The notes under the pieces were generated by a model. That model searched no databases, was not told where the DNA came from, and saw only the letters and a list, made by a program, of their open reading frames with translations. 64,000 bases of DNA from Pagrus major. Its lineage: Eukaryota > Chordata > Actinopteri > Spariformes > Sparidae. Of the stretch, positions 1 through 12,679 are shown piece by piece (position 1 is the stretch's first letter; every line of letters begins with the position of its first letter). The position numbers and the translations under genes were made by a program. The DNA lies in NCBI RefSeq assembly GCF_040436345.1, contig NC_133224.1:10718741-10782740 (forward strand), given 5' to 3'.

Positions 1-3000
1 AACAAGAGACAGAGCCCCTCTGCTCAGATCCTCGCCCCCTGCAAAAGCAGCGGGGGGGCATGGTGCTGGCCTTCTCCACCCTGGACGGACGGCCTTCCTC
101 TCCTGATTTTGACCACAGCCACACCCTCCAGGACTGGGTGACAGCCACAGACATCCGTGTGGTCTTCCACAAGGTGTCCAAAGACGCCAAGGTGAGCAAC
201 TATGATAAGAAGGAAGACACACGATGGCGTGAAGGTGCAGAACATGACGGAGGGACTGGGCTTCTGAGGTCAAGACCAGGCTCCAAGGGGCGCACTGGAG
301 AACAAGTCGAGAAGCTAAACACAGATAATACACTGGTATTTTTTGACAGGGATACAAAAAACTCAGAGATAAGGGGGGCGAACAGAGGGGAGAAAGTGGA
401 CAAACATGGAAGGAGGGGTCATTATAAATCGTCAAGACAAGACGAAGATGGGCACAATGTGACCAGCAAGGAGAGGGATGTTAGCTTTAGCACAGACTCA
501 CTCGCCTCATCAAAAAAAGGTGGGAGAGGCAGAGGCCGTGGTCGCAAGAAGGAAAACAATCATTGGCTGCCTTGCCCCAACGGAGGCTGTAACTGGACAG
601 TTGAGGGGCGGAGCAGGAGCAACAAGGGGCGGGAGCTGAGGAAGAGGAGGAACAATAATCACAACACCAAACAAAGCTCAAGGAGCCTGCAGGTGCCCCC
701 ACCCGCTGCTTTTACCTCTTCTGTCCAAGCTCCTCTGGCCCTCTCGGACCTGCAAGTCGGCGGCAGGTGTAAGTGCAACGGACATGCCTCTAGGTGTCGC
801 CGTGACGACACAGGCCGAGCAGTGTGCGTGTGTGAGCATCACACGGCCGGGCCAGACTGTGACGTGTGCGAGGACTTCTACTGTGACAGACCGTGGCATC
901 GAGCTACACCCACACACCCAAACCCCTGTATTGGTGAGTCCTCCATCCTGTTGCTGAACGAAAATATTGTACAAAATGTTATGTTATTTTATGTTATTTG
1001 CCACACACACACACACACACACACAACTGGTTTATATAGCATTGTGTAAAGCTGTGGGACAGACTGATCTAGTAACACTTCCCATAATGCAACTGGGTAG
1101 TGTCTTTCAGTACACCCTCCCTGAGCGTTAAACACCCATGTCTGTCCACGCTGACATTTCGTAATAGGCTTTCTGTAATAAATCTAAACAGTCTCTGAGT
1201 CCAGGTCGAGATGAAATCATCAGGGTTACTTTCTCAGACTTCCTCTTGATAATTACACCAATCTTTGTGTGTATGTGCTTTTAAATTAAAAGTTTTCTTG
1301 ATGATCCAGTATAAGCAAAGCTAAAACTTTTTCAGCTTTGACAAGCACACTTTTCACATTTTGCTTGATACTTGATGAATGTGAATATGGAGCGATAATA
1401 TGTACATGCTATTTTAATGTGTAACCGGTGGTGTCTGCGTTGCATTAGTAATAACGATGCAGTGACATCATGCCCTCCTTTGTACCAGAGTTAGAGTGGG
1501 CCATTTTATTTACATGTTGTTTACATCTGTTCCTCTCTTAATAAACAGAAATCGGGTGCCCTCGTTCCCTAAAGCCCCAAACATGAAGCGCAATATCCCT
1601 TGGTCGAAGTTTGGCCAGAGAGAAGTTGCATGTCAAATCCCCATTTCTCTCTCACCTCATTTCCTCCTGTCATATTTCTGCTGTCAGCTCTCCAATAAAG
1701 CCTACATATGTATTCCTCTCAGAGATGTGAATTATGGCTCTTTGAAGGGAGCCAGATATAGTTCAGATCCTTCTGAAGAGTCGTCCCAAAGAACGGCTCA
1801 TTGTTCTTTCAACTTTTTTTAGAGGCAGTGGTTACATGGTTATAGCTGCTGTAAGTGTTGTAATCGTTTTAGCTAACTTCCTGTCCATTTTGCAGTTAGC
1901 AATCCCGTCCCTCCTCTCTAGGACCGCCTTCTTATGGAGTTCTCTGTCTTGATTGGATAAAGGGATCAGGGATACCAGAAAATGTATCTTCTCTTTTACT
2001 GCATGAGCAGGAGGAGGAGAGACTAGAGGAGAGATTATTGTTGGAATATACAGCTGTTTAACACTTTACTATATTCATTTTTATAACCAGGATTATGAGT
2101 TTATCAGCCCTAAATTACTTGTATTGCCAGATCTAATGGAAATTATCTGTGTTGTAAACTAATGGCAAAAAAACTAAAAGTTAATTAATTCAAACCTTTG
2201 GATGTGAGATCTTGTGATGAACATTTAAATCACTGGTATTTATTTCTTTGTCTCCCAGCCTGTGAGTGTAACGGCCACTCAAACAAGTGCCGCTTCAGCA
2301 TGGAGGTGTTCCAGCAGTCGGGCCGGCATAGCGGAGGCGTGTGTCAGAAATGTCGCCACAACACGGCCGGACGCCACTGCCAGTACTGCCAGAACGGATA
2401 CACCCGCGACCACAGCAAGCTGCTGAACCACCGCAAGGCCTGCCAACGTCAGTTTCTACGTGTGTGTGTGTGTGGGAGAGGGTTCAGGTGCATATACATG
2501 GTTAAATGTCATGTAACTTTCATAACTAACTGTGCATTCCTGGAAGATGAAAAGCAAATCACAGTGTGAGAGACAGCGTTTGCACTCTGTCTCTGTCCCA
2601 GCGTACAGAAGTGTTTATGGGGTGGTTACATTGTGAGAGAGGGCAGCTATTCCTGTTAGCGATACGCACACAAAAAACCCTCAGAAACCCCACTGAGCTG
2701 CCACCTGCATCCTCATCGTTACCGCCGGTTGGCATCTGCCGCGACCCCTGACCTTTGACTGGTCACATGTCCTAAGTGACTGTGACACTCTGGCATGCTC
2801 GTGTGGAAGCTCCACCACAGGTCTAATATATCCAGAGTTAATGCGCTCCCCCTGAGGGATGAAGAAACATGAGCTATGATTAAACGACCCTATATTTTAT
2901 CACTTTTTATGCATGAAACAAAAGCGAACTGCAAATTCATTTCTTCCACCACACAGTCTCACATCTCAGCTTTAATTTATTGATGCTATATTTCACAGAG

Positions 3001-6000
3001 TTACCCTTCAGTGGCCCATAATTCATTTTCTCCAGTCAGGTTGTTTGGACTCATTGTTAAGATTTGTCCAAACATTATTCGAGTGTGAACAGAGCTGCTG
3101 AAGTGTGGCTTCCTCTCCCTATCTGTCTTCTCTCATCCGGTCTTATCCTGTGATAGCAGTGGTAAATAAAAAGCTTTGTAATGTAAACCAAGGCAAATCC
3201 AGGCAGTAATCATTATACAGATTCACATCAGCCAACAATAAGGGGGAAGAAGCAGAAAATAAATTATTTTGGATACAGGAACCATCTACTGATGGGCTCA
3301 AAGCACCAGGGACATCGCAAATTTTGATGTGTTACAATATTAGCGTTGTCCTCCATGTGACATTCAGTTGATTGCTCTACGGAGGAATTTGTCTTTGTTT
3401 ACCCAACAAGACAGCTACAAAATAGCTTTTATGGTGTTAGTGGAGGTCGTCCGTCTTTGCTCAAGGACACTCGGATGCTGTCAAGCAGGATTAAACCTGG
3501 GTGCTGTTACTGATGAATGGTCTTCTTAATCCCGTCTATCATCCTGTCTGTCCTTCGAGCAGTTTAGCCAGGGAGTTTGACTTGTTTTTGCTTGATATAT
3601 CTTAAAAAACTTGCTTCCTTGTGTTTACAACAACCAAATATGCTTTATATTCCTACAAATGAAACATATTCACATGTGGAAGCTGCTCAGTACAACAGTC
3701 TTCTGCGACATCACTGGATTTCTGAACCAACAACAAGACTACTTTTTCCAGTTCTGCGCTCTGCTGAGCATTTTAGGGTCTTTCAGCTGATTGTTTTGGT
3801 TTTACAGCCTGCAACTTCACTGTTTTTGTTCACACTTATATTTCTTTTTATTGTGCCAGAAGGCAGCTGTTTTGCAAAATAAAAACAATGATGCCTGTCC
3901 GTCACTTTATATGGTATCATAAGTATTGTATAGTTCCAAAAAAAATGTGTAAAAACAGCCATCGCTTTTTCACATTAATTGTCTAATTTGCCTTAATCTT
4001 TGTTGGTCTTCAGAAAAACGGGCTGAAAGAAGTTTGAGCTCCTTGAAAATGAGTTCCTGGGACTAAAAGTTCTCAGTACTTGGGGTGTAAATGCAGAAAT
4101 TGAAGCATCTAGCAACTAAAGAGCCAGATTTTTCCTTTAGTAGTTGCTGAAGACCAAAGCAGAGATAAAAGGAGGGTCAAAATTAGATGTGTCAGATGGA
4201 GAGAGACAGGACTTCAAAAGCTAATTTTGCTCCATGTCAGCTGGTGTGAAATTACGCATCTGTATGCCAGCATGTCACCACATTAACTTTGTACGCTTAT
4301 AACATGTCTGTTAAATTGTCAGCTTGTTTTGCTGCCACTGAGAGGCTGGAAAACCTTTGAGAAATGAGACATCAGTATCACCTCTCTAATCCTCTCATTC
4401 TCTTTTCTCAGCGTGTCAGTGCCATCCACTGGGAGCGGTGGGTCGCTGGTGTAACCAGACATCAGGTCAGTGTCTGTGTCGAGAAGGTGTGACAGGCCTC
4501 AGGTGTAACCGCTGTGCCCCGGGATACAAACAGGGCAGGTCCCCGATCCGGCCCTGCATACGTAAGTCAACTAGCAGTATTTATGCCTATTAAGAATCTG
4601 GAAAAATGTCAGAAACTAATTACCCATCCTACGAGGAGCAAAGGCAGACGTCGCCTGATGTGTTAATGCTGGGATAAGAGAAAAAAGTTTGGAGAGGAGT
4701 CCTGAATTCTGTTTTTCCTGGCAAACCGCATGGCATCTGACTCTTATCCAAGAAGTTTGAGTTGCCTAAACTTGCCTTGAAGGGGTCATCGGTTCAGAAA
4801 ATATGGGTCGTTACGCAAGTTTTTATATTATGAGTAATTTTCTTCATTCTTCATTCAATGCCAGCCGACTGAAATAAATCACAGACTTAATAGTTTGTTG
4901 TCAGTCATGATAAAGTGACCTTTTTGATTTCTCCTTCAACTCGATTTGCTTTTGACCTAAATTGATTAAACCGCCTATCAAGCTCTCTAAGCCTTTATTA
5001 AGTAGCAGCTCAATATAAAAGGGGCCGCTGCCATCCAGACTAATTTGGCCCAATCTCCCAGCGTGTCCCCTTTTCATCATCCCTGGAGACGGTGTCCATA
5101 GCAGCGTTAACATGAGCTCACAGGGACAGGGAAACCTCATCTCCAGATGATCTGGGATCAGCGTCAGATCAAGTAGATTGTTGCTACTCGTATCTCTGCG
5201 CCTGGCCAGCACCGAACCTCGGCCATGAGTGCTAATCCACGTGCACATCCCCGGCTAATCGCACGAGTGCCGACAACTACACAGGCACTGGCGCGGTGTA
5301 AGCCCCAATCAGGTGACATAGGGAGCCAGCGGCGGCGAGCTTCACACCTGTTGTGCAGCTCAAAAGGCTCCCCATCACAGGGCCCAGACCCATAACTCTC
5401 CCAGTGAAAGGAGTGAGTGAAAGAAAACCTTGTTTGTTTTTACTGCCAGACCATCTCAGGCTATCTATAGCATCTCTTACCCCCACCACCACCTCTAACA
5501 CCTCGTCTCATCAGACAGACCAAAAGGCACGCAGCAGCCAGGCTAAACTTAAAGTTAGCTTCTAGTGAACCTTTTTATCCACACCTTGGGCAGCACAGGA
5601 AGTCCACAGAATTAAGGTTGTGTTTCTGCCGTCCTCCCCTACAAAGGCAAAACGTATAGTAATCACGGTCAGATACCCAGGGCTAGCCTTAGCTAAAGCT
5701 AAAAATAAATGTACTTGCTAATTGGCTATTGAAATTTCAGTAAGTAAACGGTATGTAATTTTGATTAACTGAATTACCAAGATGTTTGTTGTAATAAAAG
5801 GAGGCTGTAGCTAAATCCAATCACGATGGAGAAGAACTACAGCTGAACTCCCGTTACACCGACATAACTAATGTTAGCTAAAGCAACAGAGCTAGGCTAT
5901 ACGAAGGGAAAGCTAGCTGGCGGGATAGTAAGGGCACTCCTTAACTAAAGCAAAACTAAATTTACTTGCTACCGAGTTATTGAAATTTCAGTAGCATTCC

Positions 6001-9000
6001 TTAGTAAACAATTGACAGATTGTTATAGTAAAGCTAAGCTAAGCTAAGCTCCTGCTAACATAACATTAGTTAAAGCAAGAGAGCCATGTGAAGAGAGAGT
6101 TTGCTGGTGCTATAGGCTTTAGCAAAGTTACTGTATATATCACATATTTTGATAAATTAAATACATTACATTTATTGCAGCTAAACGGGAAAGCTAGCTT
6201 GTGCTTAAAGACATTAGCTTACCTTTATCTGTCATCTTAGCTCTGGTTCAAGTGGAATTCATGCTGGTCAGCTACCTTTAAATTACATATTTTGACAAAT
6301 TATAATTTATTACATTTGCTTCTATATAGCCTAAATGTCAGTAGTAGAAGGACAGACACCTGATAAAAGCAGTCCTATTTAAACAAAACAAACTATGGGG
6401 GAAAAAACGAACTGTGGAAGGTAAATTTATAAAGTTAAACTAGTTATAATGGACAAAAAAAGCACATTTTGCTGGTAGATGCTTCATTTTCTTTCTTCAC
6501 CGTCAAGATTATCCAAAGTCACAATGCACTAACTCAGTATCATGAAGGTGATGGTCAGATATTTGTGGTCATGTTGTCTTGTTTACTTATTTATTGATCA
6601 GGTATTTCTTTGTTTAAATCATATTTTTTCCCTTTTTATATTGTATGTTTCATGTACTTGTGTTTAGCCTGTAAGTTTGGCTTTCTTTATGAAATGTACT
6701 GTCTTAATATAAAGAGATTCAGGTGTCGTAAAGGCAATAGTACCTGACAATTTTTAAATGGTACCCAACCCTGCGCCCTAATCTTCGTTGTTTTATATCT
6801 TAATGTGAATATACACAAACACACAGAGCACCTTCCAGTGTTTTAAAAGTGGGGGACAGTCAGCTGGGTGGGGGTGTAGGGTGTCACTGGCCCAGTTGTG
6901 TCAGAGAGGACAGGACATGGACGGGGGGACGGAGTGGTAAAATATGGCAGCACTGTCACACGCACACACTTTTACAAGAGGCCTGGATAATGTATGTACA
7001 GACCAGCAGGTTGTTCATTTTCCATCTACAAGTTCATGGACATGCAGTCAAGCAAACTTTATTAGTCTCTGTTCAGTGTTTGAAACAAAACCATACAAGA
7101 AGTGATGGTCCGACCTCATTAAATTACCAAAAGTAAAGTTTGTGTCTGTGTCTGTGTTCAAGTGAGCGTCAGAGAGTGTGTTTCCAGCCCATAAAAAAGG
7201 ACCACACACACACGTTTTTGACACTTGCTTATCTTCTGTGCAGACATGCCTCACGCACCGAGAGGCATTCAAGCATAGCACACATAACACACACAGTGTG
7301 CAACAACCTGACAGCTCATGAAGGTGGGCTGGAGCTTCTCTGTGCATCTGTTCCCGTCACCTGTCTGAAACTGTGTTTATGTCGGCAGGAATTCAAGAGG
7401 TCGCTCCGACCCCGGTGTACCAGCCTCAGTACAGCATAGGTGAGTAGATTAACAGGTAGAAATGGTAAATCAATTAATACATTTAATACAGTTTGAGGTG
7501 TTATTTATAAAATCCACCTGCTCGCATTTAATATAAGTTGTGTTTTCGCCCATTTCCATTAGTTTGTTGGTTTGTAATCAGGATAACACAAAAACTATTG
7601 AACAGAAATCCACAAAACTTGGATGGAGGATGGGTTTTGACCTAGAATAAACCCCATTAACTTTTGGTGCGGATTCAAATAAAAGGGCAGATCCAGTCAT
7701 TTTTTTCTCACTTTCTTTAATATTGTGAGATGGGACGTTTATGAACATTTTCGTTAATTTCTTAGGGAATAATGCATAGATCCTGATGTTTAATTTGATT
7801 TTGGATTGGGCTTGAGGGTATTATTATGCCTTTTTTCGGAGGTATGCTCTCTACAGAGTACCATTCTAGCTGTTTCGTTTTTTAAAAAACATTTTTATAA
7901 TAAAAAGGCAATGAAGTATAAGACAGCAAATAAATGAGCAGGACTGTTTTACATATGACGATATTTGATTTACAATCCATGATAAGCTAATGTAACCAAC
8001 GCCATCTTAAACAAGAGAGCTATATGAAGGGAAAGCTTGCTGGTTCTTTGGGCTTTCGCTAACGTAACAGTATGTCTTATTTAAATTACAAAAAAAATGT
8101 ATGATATCACTGTAAGAAATGACATATGCCTTGATAGATGATTTTATCAGCCACCTCTAATGTTAAGCATGTTAAGTATATATATATTGATGTACTTCTG
8201 GCTGTCCATTTTTCTATTAGTCCAATTTTTTTGCATGAATTTGCCTTTTCTTTAAAAATGTATGTATATATCTCTTTTAATCTCGTTATAAATCATCATG
8301 TTGCTGCTAGATTTAAATGTTCAGAGCAACTTTCATCGGAAATAGGAAATAATGTATTTGCCATCACAGAATAATTCACCCTCTAAACTATCCTTTTAAT
8401 CCTGCTGATGTCGCCTCGTGTACAGCAACACATCTTTTTTCTCACTGGACCTTGAATTGAAACCGTTTTGGGAGCCCGTGCTCTCACCCTTCACGCAGCA
8501 GCTAACCACTCCCTCCTAGTGGCGACTTGAGGAATGTCCCACCTGCTGCACTCGGGGTCATCTGTTAGTCACAGGATACTGTGATGACAAATAGAAGCAG
8601 CCATATTGTAATTAGGGGGAAAGACATGTGCTGATATGCTTGCTATGAAATGATACCCTCTCATTTGATGCATTCTCCCTCCCTCTCTCCCTCTCCGCCT
8701 CTCTCTCTGTTATAGCGGAGGAGTGTGTTTCATACTGCCAGCCTTCTCTGGTTAAAGTCAGGATGAACTTGGAGACTTATTGTCTGAAGGACTACGGTTG
8801 GTGTCATGTTTTTTATTTATAACCTTGACCAAAAAGAAAAATGATGCTCTCTATATCTCTTTTTTCCCCCCTTTTTTTCATGACTGAGTCAACATAAATC
8901 CATATTAAAGCGGCATTCATTTTGAAACAATTTATTACTTTTCTTTTAAATAAAACCAAGACTGGTGTAAATCTGATGAATAAAACCAAATCTCTAAACC

Positions 9001-9622
9001 TAAATATTTATCGTAAATATTAAAGAATTTTTAAAAAACTTGAATTTATATTGCGTCTCTGTGTTTCCCAGTGCTGAAGGTGCAGGTGAGAGGGATGGAG
9101 CGTTCAGGTCCTTGGTGGCAGTTCTCCATCTCAGTCCAAACCGTCTTCCGCACGGGGTCCACCTCCCGTGTACGCAGGGGCCCCCACTCCCTCTGGGTCC
9201 CCGACCGTGACCTCAGCTGTGGCTGCCCGGCCCTCCACGTTGGGCGGACCTTCCTTCTGATTGGTGCAGAGGAGGGCGAGCGGGGCTGGGGCCCTGAGGA
9301 GAGTCGCCTGGTGGCGGACCGCTCCACCCTGGCCCTCCAGTGGCGGGAACACTGGAGCCCCAAACTGAGGGGCTTCCGGGGGCAGGACAAGAGGGGCCGC
9401 TGCCCACCGAAATCCCCTAATGGGCAGCAGCACCACCATCACAGGGAGCAGACAAAGGCCCAGTCTGGGTACATCCCCCCTCACCTGCTGACTGAGAAAG
9501 ACACTCAAACCTCAGAGGCGCCGCACGTACACTCTTATACAGACAGCGAGGTTAAATCCACAGAGCCGACCTCCTCGCCAACCACACCCGCTCTGGTGTG
9601 CTCTACTCAAGGTCCTGGATGA
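1..9622 (+). CDS. Netrin (LN-LE1-3-NTR type), 5'-truncated by window edge
   Basis: Secreted laminin-related guidance cue of the netrin-1/3/5 group. Coding exons: 1(partial)-933, 2259-2447, 4412-4561, 7389-7439, 8716-8796 and 9072-9622; all junctions are phase 1 and keep frame. Exon 1 (frame from base 3) holds the end of the laminin N-terminal domain ([22 protein letters not shown]) and LE1 ([13 protein letters not shown]). Exon 2 is LE2 ([12 protein letters not shown]), exon 3 is LE3 ([20 protein letters not shown]). Exons 4-6 give a linker and the NTR domain ([30 protein letters not shown]). Odd points: about 185 residues, very basic and Gly/Arg-rich, separate LN from LE1, where netrin-1 has about 35. 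The tail after the NTR domain has HHHH and is Ser/Thr-rich. LE1 (ATPTHPNPC) and the NTR domain resemble NTN5 as recalled, but NTN3 cannot be excluded, so no symbol is given. Family call is secure; paralogue identity is not. Some donors are weak (GTCAGT, GTTGGT). Confidence 0.93.
934..2258 (+). other. Netrin intron 1, with a short (CA)n tract
   Basis: Begins GTGAGT after base 933 and ends TCTCCCAG at 2258. A (CA) run lies at about 1003-1024. I see no other gene in it; open frames near 1496-1822 have no recognisable protein and no codon signal. Confidence 0.8.
5640..6220. repeat. Degenerate duplicated units in netrin intron 3
   Basis: Two related blocks, about 5685-5760 and 5940-6015, share a core of the form 'TTACTTGCTA..TATTGAAATTTCAGTA'. 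Shorter units reading 'AGCTAAAGCAA..GAGCTA..GAAGGGAAAGCTAGCTGG' occur near 5875-5920 and 6070-6110, and a piece again near 6187-6197. A further relative is at about 7985-8065 in the next intron. They look like old local duplications of a non-coding repeat. The family is not recognised. Confidence 0.55.
7550..7875 (+). repeat. Interspersed repeat of a widespread animal family (netrin intron 4)
   Basis: The stretch contains 'CAAAAACTATTGAACAGAAA..CCACAAAACTTGGATGGAGG', 'CCCCATTAACTTTTGGTGCG', 'GGGCAGATCCAG' and ends with 'GGAGGTATGCTCTCTACAGA'. From memory these blocks, in this order, mark a high-copy fish repeat, here with its middle shortened. No coding capacity is visible. The family name should be taken from a repeat library. 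Confidence 0.7.
7975..8070. repeat. Diverged unit related to 5.9-6.1 kb repeats
   Basis: Carries 'GAGAGCTATATGAAGGGAAA' then 'GCTTGCTGG..GGGCTTTCGCTAACGTAACAGTAT', parallel to 6080-6140 ('GAGAGCCATGTGAAGAGAGA', 'TTTGCTGG..AGGCTTTAGCAAAGTTACTGTAT'). This supports duplication across the two neighbouring introns. Confidence 0.5.
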
Positions 9623-10220
9623 AAAACCACAAGGACAATCTGCAAAAAGAGAAAGACTTTTTTACAGTTCTTCCTGAAGGCCTCAGGACAAAAACAGGTG
9701 TTACTTTACTTCCCAGCTTGGAGAAAGTTCAAAGAAACTCCACAACACACACTCACACACACACACACTCAGCTGTTATGTGATGTTCAAGTACTTATCT
9801 TAAAATGTGAATGTCAATGGTAAAGCAAAACTCACCCATGAGGAAAATATTTGAAAATGTCCACCAACAACCTTGGTGCAATGTGAAATATTAATTATAT
9901 AAATGTTAATATTTTCTACTAAAGAAGCTTTTAAAAAATTAAAGTCTGACTAATCTAATCTGTTTTTGTCGTATAAAGATTTTTTTAAGTACTGTGTTGT
10001 TGTAATCATATTTATTGCAATATTAAATTATGTCTCACACACACACAAACACACACAGAAAAACAGACAGTTTAAATAAATAACATAAAATCCATAAAGT
10101 GAATTTATCAGATTATTAAAAAGGGGACATAATCTCGCTCACATTTGCTACACAACAAATGTCAACAAAGCTCATTCGGAAATAAAAACAAAGCACAGCC
10201 TTGTTATATAAATACTTTTT

Positions 10221-10520
10221 TTAAAGGTGCAATGTGTAAGAATTTTAGTTGACAGCATTTAAAAATTTGCTAAAATTATCAACAGACTGTGAAGAAACAA
10301 CAGTTTTGCTGTTATGCGTCTGTTTTTTTGCAGAAATATCTACTAAAGATAGCATGCTAACCAGCCAGCCCCAACCCATCATGGTCCAAAGCTCCAGTGC
10401 AAGCAGTGTAAACACCAATCCTCACTGTCCAGACCGCTAGCTGCATGGCTAACTGAGCTAACTAGCTGGCAGCTGCAGTTAGCAGCAGTTAGTAAGAAAC
10501 ATACATTGCCAACATTTATT
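10221..10520 (+). repeat. TTAA-type interspersed element A, copy 1
   Basis: Starts TTAAAGGTGCAATGTGTAAG at 10221. It shares 'ATCAACAGACTGTGAAGAAA' and 'GCATGCTAACCAG' with 41307-41760, and runs into a GCTAGC/GTTAGC-rich stretch near 10430-10500. The same start is at 11428. No coding capacity is seen, so it is most likely a non-autonomous transposon. The right boundary is uncertain. Confidence 0.65.
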
Positions 10521-10735
10521 CCAGCGACTGGGTTGCAATAAACATACAAAGCCATATCTAAGTTAATCATTTACTCATATTTGAGTATAATTCATAAAAT
10601 CTTTCTTTTAGGGACACTCTTTCATTTATTTTTCACCATTTCCGAGCCTAAAACTGCTTCGTTATTATGTCCACAACTCTTTTTCTCACATTCTCACTTT
10701 TCAGTAGTTTGAATAACAGTGCAAGCACAAGGTCA

Positions 10736-10783
<48 letters not shown>

Positions 10784-11427
10784 CACCTTGCTTTCATACT
10801 GTACATTATTTGGGGAAATGGACACTATCTACAATCTGCTCCCTCGTTGGACAGCTGACACAGAGACCAAACTAGCCTCAGCCTCATTTTCTAACCATAT
10901 AGGAATCCTCAGATCGACCGTTAGGAGCCCAGATATGGATCTGAACAGCATCGGTCCAACCTGTCGTCCTGACTTCTGTTTCCATTTGGGAGCTATGGCG
11001 TCATAGCCCAGGGGAAATGGTGGAGGTGGTGGACAGATGGACGAGCTCCTATTTGTCGAGCCGCCATGTTGTTTTGGTAGCGGCCGTGTCGGTGATTGGC
11101 TGTGCCGCTGTGTTGGAGCCTGTGATTGAAAATAAAAAGAGAAAAATAGACTTGCTGACTGATGAACGGTCAGTGGGGCTGAACATGCAGTTCACTGAGG
11201 GGCTGTCTGGGGTTTTTTTTATACTCATGAAGTCCAAATGTCTTCAAAGATTCTGTTTAATCAGGATTGTGATTATCAAATTTTGTTTGTTTAAAAGGTA
11301 TCCAAAATTAGCTTTAGCCAGTTGTGCTAAAACAAGTCATTGTATATTTCTGCAAACCTTTAACATATTGCAACTTTACGTTTCTTTTATATTTCAATTT
11401 CAATGCTTTGTTGTGACAATGCTGTGC

Positions 11428-11720
11428 TTAAAGGTGCAATATGTAAGAATTGGCCACCTGTCAAATTTAAACTGAAAACAAATAGAGGGCAGTATATGCT
11501 CAGAGTAACTGCTAACTGTAGCTGTGTTAAATAGTTAACTAAGTTAGCCTTGCAGCTAGCAGTCCGGACTGGGAGTTTGGGGACCAGTTGGTGTTTAGAC
11601 CGCTGGTTAGCATGCTAACTTCAGCAGATATCTCTACATAGACATAATAAAGTCAAACCTGTAACTACTTCTCATTATGTTGATACGTTTAGTACATTTT
11701 TAAATGTTTTGCCGAGCTGT
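11428..11720. repeat. TTAA-type element A, second local copy with inverted arm
   Basis: Starts TTAAAGGTGCAATATGTAAG at 11428. Bases 11555-11645 (AGTCCGGACTGGGAG, GGTTAGCATGCTAAC, CAGATATCTCTAC) are the reverse complement of the matching blocks near 10331-10445, and parallel 42563-42655. Another TTAAAGGTGC start is at 11826. Confidence 0.55.
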
Positions 11721-12469
11721 CACACCACCACCATTCCCTAGTGTTCCTAATAAAAAGTAATTTGTAATAATTTAATTTGTAATACACATTGTAGAAATGT
11801 TCATATGATACACACACGTACAAAGTTAAAGGTGCAAAACTGTTATTATTTCACATTCTGTTAGTAATTTTAGTTGATTTTTGAATGTTTTCAACTAAGA
11901 TTCCTACATATTGTACTTTTAACATATCTGTTGTTTGCAAAAAAAACTTGAATGAAAATATTTTATTCAACTTGGATGATCGCTCAGCTCTACAGCACTT
12001 TTTAGCATCTGTTAGCTTGTTGTTTTGGCTAACTCTCACTGCTGTCATCTCATCATTTCTGACAATAAACCATGCTGTATGCTACCTGACCAGCACCAAG
12101 ACGCTCACAGACAAAGTTAGCAAGCTAGCTAACCTAGCTGGTGAAGAAAGAGGAGTATTTAGTCGCTAAAAAAAGAAACTTTTTCCTTTTGTGGAGACCA
12201 GAAATGGAGCACAAAAGAGAGTGAAAATCCGAATTATATATACATCAGCTGTCCAGAAACATGACTCCAAATGAATGCTAATGTTGCGTCTTAACCAGTG
12301 GTTGTGTTGTTTCCCTATTGTTATGGTAAAATTAGTATAAGCACTAATTGTAACTTGTCAAAAACTTCAAGTTCAACCAAATGAGATTAAAAAAAGATTA
12401 ATTTTAATGAAAGAATTAGCACAAGAAAACACAACTGAACTCAAGACAACAGCAACAACACAACTGTGA

Positions 12470-12639
12470 CAGTTAGGGTTTAGCATGTAGCCTGCAGAGT
12501 GCAGGGTTACGGCTCACATCCACACATGTATAATAATAACAGACTTGTGTGTCAGAGGGAAGAGAGGGGGGTAGGGACAGACAATGTATGTGTGCCAGTA
12601 CATGCACAATCATGTCTCGGAGGCAAAGTATCTGCCCTC

Positions 12640-12679
<40 letters not shown>

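Noticed and set aside
9046-9508. Antisense ORFs over the netrin NTR exon
   Set aside because: They oppose a conserved NTR domain and are Pro/Gly/Arg-rich by composition only.
11017-11475. 152-codon open frame in the netrin-RhoGAP spacer
   Set aside because: It covers the start of a repeat element, has no recognisable domain and no splice or codon-use support.
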